Origin: an uncultured Lachnospiraceae bacterium
Lineage (GTDB): Bacteria > Bacillota > Clostridia > Lachnospirales > Lachnospiraceae
DNA length: 17,815 bases
Direction of reading: 5' to 3'
Assembly: GCA_902783395.1 (NCBI GenBank)
Contig: CACZRA010000170.1
Location: forward strand, 1 to 17,815
The position numbers and the translations under genes were made by a program. Shown here one piece after another: positions 15,574 through 17,815 of this stretch (position 1 is its first letter; the number at the start of each line of letters is the position of its first letter). The notes beneath the pieces are model-generated. The model was not told the origin of the DNA. It saw only the letters and a list, made by a program, of their open reading frames with translations, and did no database searches.

Positions 15574-15599
15574 GGGCTGTACCCCTTCGGGTACAGCCC
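15574..15599 (+). terminator. 11-bp hairpin between peptide and protease genes (attenuator or weak terminator)
   Basis: GGGCTGTACCC (15574-15584), loop CTTC, GGGTACAGCCC (15589-15599) is a perfect 11-bp stem. What follows is only mildly T-rich (GGTTCTTAT), while a run of six Ts lies just upstream (15566-15571). It probably stops or protects most peptide transcripts and lets a fraction continue into the protease gene, which has no obvious promoter of its own. Confidence 0.6.
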
Positions 15600-15626
15600 G
15601 GTTCTTATCAGGGTAAAGAAAAAACA

Positions 15627-17495
15627 ATGAAAAAAAGAACTGTTTTTATAGTCGGACTGATATTATGCGCCGTGACCATATGCTCATGTGGGTTTAAGGA
15701 CGAAGAGTCCACTGATACATATATTCAGGCGGATAATGATATGGAGGGGCAGGAAGAAGCGGATAGTGGTACGGATGATCACGCAGAGGCTGCCACAGAT
15801 ACGAATGCTGAAGATTATAAGTTTGTTTCGACGCTTTCCGATGAAGGACAGATAATATGCTACAATCCCGAAGGCAAAGTCTCCTTCTGCAGCGGGGATT
15901 TTTACGGGGACAAGGTGTATAACTTCGATGATGCCATAAATGCTCTTTATCAGAATATCTCCATGCTTTCGGATAATGAAGACGTTGAGCTGGAGGCGGA
16001 TTTTGAAACAACGATAGGAGATGTTACTTTTTATTCCATCAGGCAGGTGTATGAAGGCGAGGATGTATATAACTGCATAGCGAAGGTTGCAGTTGATGCT
16101 GACGGGAACGTCCTGGGACTGATAAGCTCTTTACTAAACGGCCATGACGAAAAAGACTTTGTCACTGATCCTTTCATGTATCCGGAAGAAGACTATTTTG
16201 CGGGAAAGACTTCCTCAAGCTGGACCGGTACGGTCGTCGATGAGAATGGTAAGTCAAGAGAGGTAACGGTACCTGTAGTAAAGGATCCAAAGGATGGAAA
16301 GACATATCTCGCAGATGCGGAAAGAGGCATAATATGCGTAGACTACGATTTTATCGACGATTGGGATACAATTGATGATTTCCATGTACTGCCTGCGGGA
16401 GAGGGAGCTTATTCGGATTATGTCCTTATCTATTATGACCTCTATATCAAGGTCCATGATTTTTATAAACAGAGGGGCTGGAATTCACCTAACGGCAGAG
16501 GCACTCCGACTCTTCTTGCCATTGATATCGGCACGGCAGGTGAGGAGCCGCCGCCCAGCATGGGGGCCTATGCGGGTAATATGCTGGGATATGAGATAGT
16601 AGATCTTTCTGCCAGACTTCCTAATGAAGCTGATTATTCATTGGTAGGCCACGAGTTTACGCATATCGTTTCGGAGGCCAATCACGTAGGAGAATATTTT
16701 AACGAGTCCGGCGCGTTAAACGAGAGCATAAGCGATATAATGGGCAACATCATAGATGTGCTCATCACAAAGCCTTCGAAGATATCCTGGTTTGAGGAAT
16801 GCTTCGGAAATGGTGAACCTTACGACTACTCCTACCGTGTCTGGGATGAGTACTACCATCCGAATGTTTATTGGGATAACCCAGAGTTTAATGATCACGG
16901 TGAGGTCCATCATAATTCAGGCATAGTCAGTTCGATCTCTTATCAGCTGTACAACAGCGGGATGAGTCTCGAAGATCAGGCCGGTTTCTGGATCATGGCG
17001 GATATGGCGCTTAGTCCTGATACTGATTTTTCGCTGCTTGCCGCCAAGCTGCCATGGTGTATGGAGCTCGCGGGATATGAGAAGTATGAAGGTGCGCTTT
17101 TAAGTGCCATAGACAAATGCGGGATGAAGGATACCACAGTACCGGAAAAAGCTCCGGAAGGGCGGGGAATTGTCCGCCTGTCCTATCCCGATATAGAGTA
17201 TTGCAGGGATAATGAGATCTATTTCCACATTGCTGATGATGAGACAGGCGAGGAATTCATTACCTGGCCGCAGAATGATACGGGAGAAGTCGCGGCGGTA
17301 CTTTATCCCGGCACATATATGATATATGCCCAGCTTGGAGAGGACGGCGATACATATATCTATTCACAGGATAACTGGATATATATGGACGAAACGGACG
17401 AGAGCTACAGCTATCTTGAAAACCTTGACGAAAAGATCAATGTGAAAGCTGGGGATTATATCATTCTGAAATCGAAAGGGCTTCCGGTCAGATGA
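15627..17495 (+). CDS. M4-family (thermolysin-like) metallopeptidase lipoprotein
   Basis: This encodes 622 residues from the ATG at 15627, where a lipoprotein signal peptide begins (MKKRTVFIVGLILCAVTICS, lipobox ICSC, lipidated C21). An earlier in-frame ATG at 15546 would bury this signal. An acidic linker (about 22-62) and a propeptide of the M4 type (about 65-200) follow. The catalytic domain has HEFTH (342-346, zinc ligands H342 and H346, general base E343), third zinc ligand E366 in NESGALNESISD exactly 20 residues after H346 as in thermolysin, Y357, and H428 in HGEVHHNSG matching thermolysin H231. A roughly 110-residue C-terminal domain rich in beta-like segments (from about 510) is extra. 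It should act at the outer face of the membrane. The ribosome site is weak (AGGG at 15610-15613). It sits downstream of the peptide gene, suggesting a role in processing or clearing the exported follower. Confidence 0.93.
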   Translation: MKKRTVFIVGLILCAVTICSCGFKDEESTDTYIQADNDMEGQEEADSGTDDHAEAATDTNAEDYKFVSTLSDEGQIICYNPEGKVSFCSGDFYGDKVYNFDDAINALYQNISMLSDNEDVELEADFETTIGDVTFYSIRQVYEGEDVYNCIAKVAVDADGNVLGLISSLLNGHDEKDFVTDPFMYPEEDYFAGKTSSSWTGTVVDENGKSREVTVPVVKDPKDGKTYLADAERGIICVDYDFIDDWDTIDDFHVLPAGEGAYSDYVLIYYDLYIKVHDFYKQRGWNSPNGRGTPTLLAIDIGTAGEEPPPSMGAYAGNMLGYEIVDLSARLPNEADYSLVGHEFTHIVSEANHVGEYFNESGALNESISDIMGNIIDVLITKPSKISWFEECFGNGEPYDYSYRVWDEYYHPNVYWDNPEFNDHGEVHHNSGIVSSISYQLYNSGMSLEDQAGFWIMADMALSPDTDFSLLAAKLPWCMELAGYEKYEGALLSAIDKCGMKDTTVPEKAPEGRGIVRLSYPDIEYCRDNEIYFHIADDETGEEFITWPQNDTGEVAAVLYPGTYMIYAQLGEDGDTYIYSQDNWIYMDETDESYSYLENLDEKINVKAGDYIILKSKGLPVR

Positions 17496-17507
17496 TCGTC
17501 TGGCCGG
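17484..17507 (+). other. Hairpin with the protease stop codon in its loop
   Basis: CCGGTCAGA (17484-17492) pairs with TCTGGCCGG (17499-17507) through 9 bp including one T-G pair. The 6-nt loop begins with the TGA stop codon at 17493-17495. No T-run follows, so it is not a classical terminator. Confidence 0.4.
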
Positions 17508-17633
17508 CGGCCTAAGGAGTTAAATCGGATATAGCCTTCGGAAAAGCGGTTTGGTACAAAAAAAAAGGGTTTTCTTAAATCCTGTATGCAGTGGAGTAAA
17601 AAGTAACCGCAGGGTTGCTAAAAGGAGACTGCC

Positions 17634-17759
17634 GTGAAGGGGAAAGATCCTCTGATCCCGAAGGGATTTGCAGTGCAGGAACACTTATATGGCAGTGAAA
17701 ATTACCGGAAATTAATGTGTGTCAAACAGAAAAAATATGCCCGACTGGAATTCTCCTGA
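17634..17759 (+). CDS. Possible 41-residue protein of unknown function
   Basis: A GTG at 17634 is preceded by a good Shine-Dalgarno (AAAGGAG at 17621-17627, 6-nt spacer) and opens 41 codons ending TGA. The product is basic (many Lys), has one Cys, no signal peptide and no membrane segment, and I do not recognise it. The strong ribosome site is the only real support. It could also be the disrupted start of a longer gene, because another frame opens across its end and continues to the window edge. Confidence 0.35.
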   Translation: MKGKDPLIPKGFAVQEHLYGSENYRKLMCVKQKKYARLEFS

Positions 17760-17815
17760 AAACCTGGATAGATTAAAAGAAAAACTGGCAGAAAATAAGA
17801 GCGGAAAAGAAAAAC
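17737..17815 (+). CDS. ORF open to the right window edge (partial, doubtful)
   Basis: An ATG at 17737 starts a frame reading MPDWNSPENLDRLKEKLAEN and then a Lys-rich run, still open at the end of the window. It overlaps the end of the preceding small ORF in another frame and has no convincing ribosome binding site. It may be the true start of the next gene or a frameshifted continuation of the 17634 ORF. No family is recognisable in 26 residues. Confidence 0.25.
   Translation, partial: MPDWNSPENLDRLKEKLAENKSGKEK

Larger units (their letters stand above)
17496..17815. other. Region after the protease with no clearly recognised gene
   Basis: About 320 nt. It holds the end of the hairpin above, a GGCC-GGC-GGCC mini-palindrome (17502-17512), an A-tract (17558-17566), weak promoter-like boxes (TTGGTA at 17551-17556 and TTAAAT at 17575-17580, 18-nt spacer), and the short ORFs listed separately. 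I see no tRNA, repeat array or mobile-element end. Confidence 0.4.

Noticed and set aside
1..17815. CRISPR arrays, tRNA or rRNA genes, insertion sequences, phage attachment sites
   Set aside because: Reading both strands showed no regularly spaced direct repeats, no tRNA-like cloverleaf, no transposase or integrase motifs and no terminal inverted repeats with target duplications.

Overview
The window looks like a chromosomal segment of an anaerobic low-to-moderate-GC Firmicute, most likely a Lachnospiraceae member of the Butyrivibrio type. This is an inference from strong GGAGG ribosome binding sites, frequent AGG/AGA and ATA codons, a Gram-positive style lipoprotein, and an NHLM-type peptide export locus next to a SpoIIE-family phosphatase remnant. 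No taxonomic marker gene is present.

Layout. (1) 1-958, minus strand: the N-terminal two thirds of a MATE-family multidrug/solute exporter that runs off the left edge. (2) 959-1200: a divergent promoter region with good sigma-A type boxes in both directions. (3) 1201-4470: a plus-strand operon of a DUF308/HdeD-like membrane protein, an AarF/UbiB-family atypical kinase, and an unusual protein joining Asp/Gly-rich calcium-loop-like repeats to an FMN-binding split barrel. It is closed by a textbook terminator at 4500-4528. (4) 4626-8600: an overlapping three-gene MacAB-like ABC export operon (adaptor, ATPase, FtsX-type permease). (5) 8687-9726: a decayed SpoIIE-type PP2C phosphatase with a nonsense codon, an apparent internal deletion and a G-tract frameshift. 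(6) 9796-15148: a compact NHLM peptide-export operon. It encodes a very short HlyD-like secretion protein, a C39-peptidase/permease/ATPase (PCAT), and its partner ABC half-transporter with a large N-terminal domain. (7) 15277-15537: an 86-residue double-glycine precursor peptide with its own near-consensus promoter. (8) 15627-17495: a lipoprotein M4 (thermolysin-family) metallopeptidase, separated from the peptide by a perfect 11-bp hairpin. (9) 17496-17815: mostly undefined sequence with one possible 41-codon ORF and an ORF open to the edge.

How the genes may work together. The PCAT would cut the peptide after Gly-Gly (residue 28) and, with the second ABC half and the membrane-anchored HlyD-like protein, export a 58-residue acidic follower. 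The tethered M4 protease would sit outside the membrane where the follower emerges and could mature, degrade or be controlled by it. No RiPP-modifying enzyme (LanM, radical SAM, YcaO, cyclodehydratase) is visible, and the follower has one Cys and looks like a small folded domain rather than a cationic bacteriocin. This promoter-peptide-hairpin-protease cassette beside an NHLM exporter is the most interesting part of the window. The phosphatase remnant suggests that a signalling input once sat beside it.
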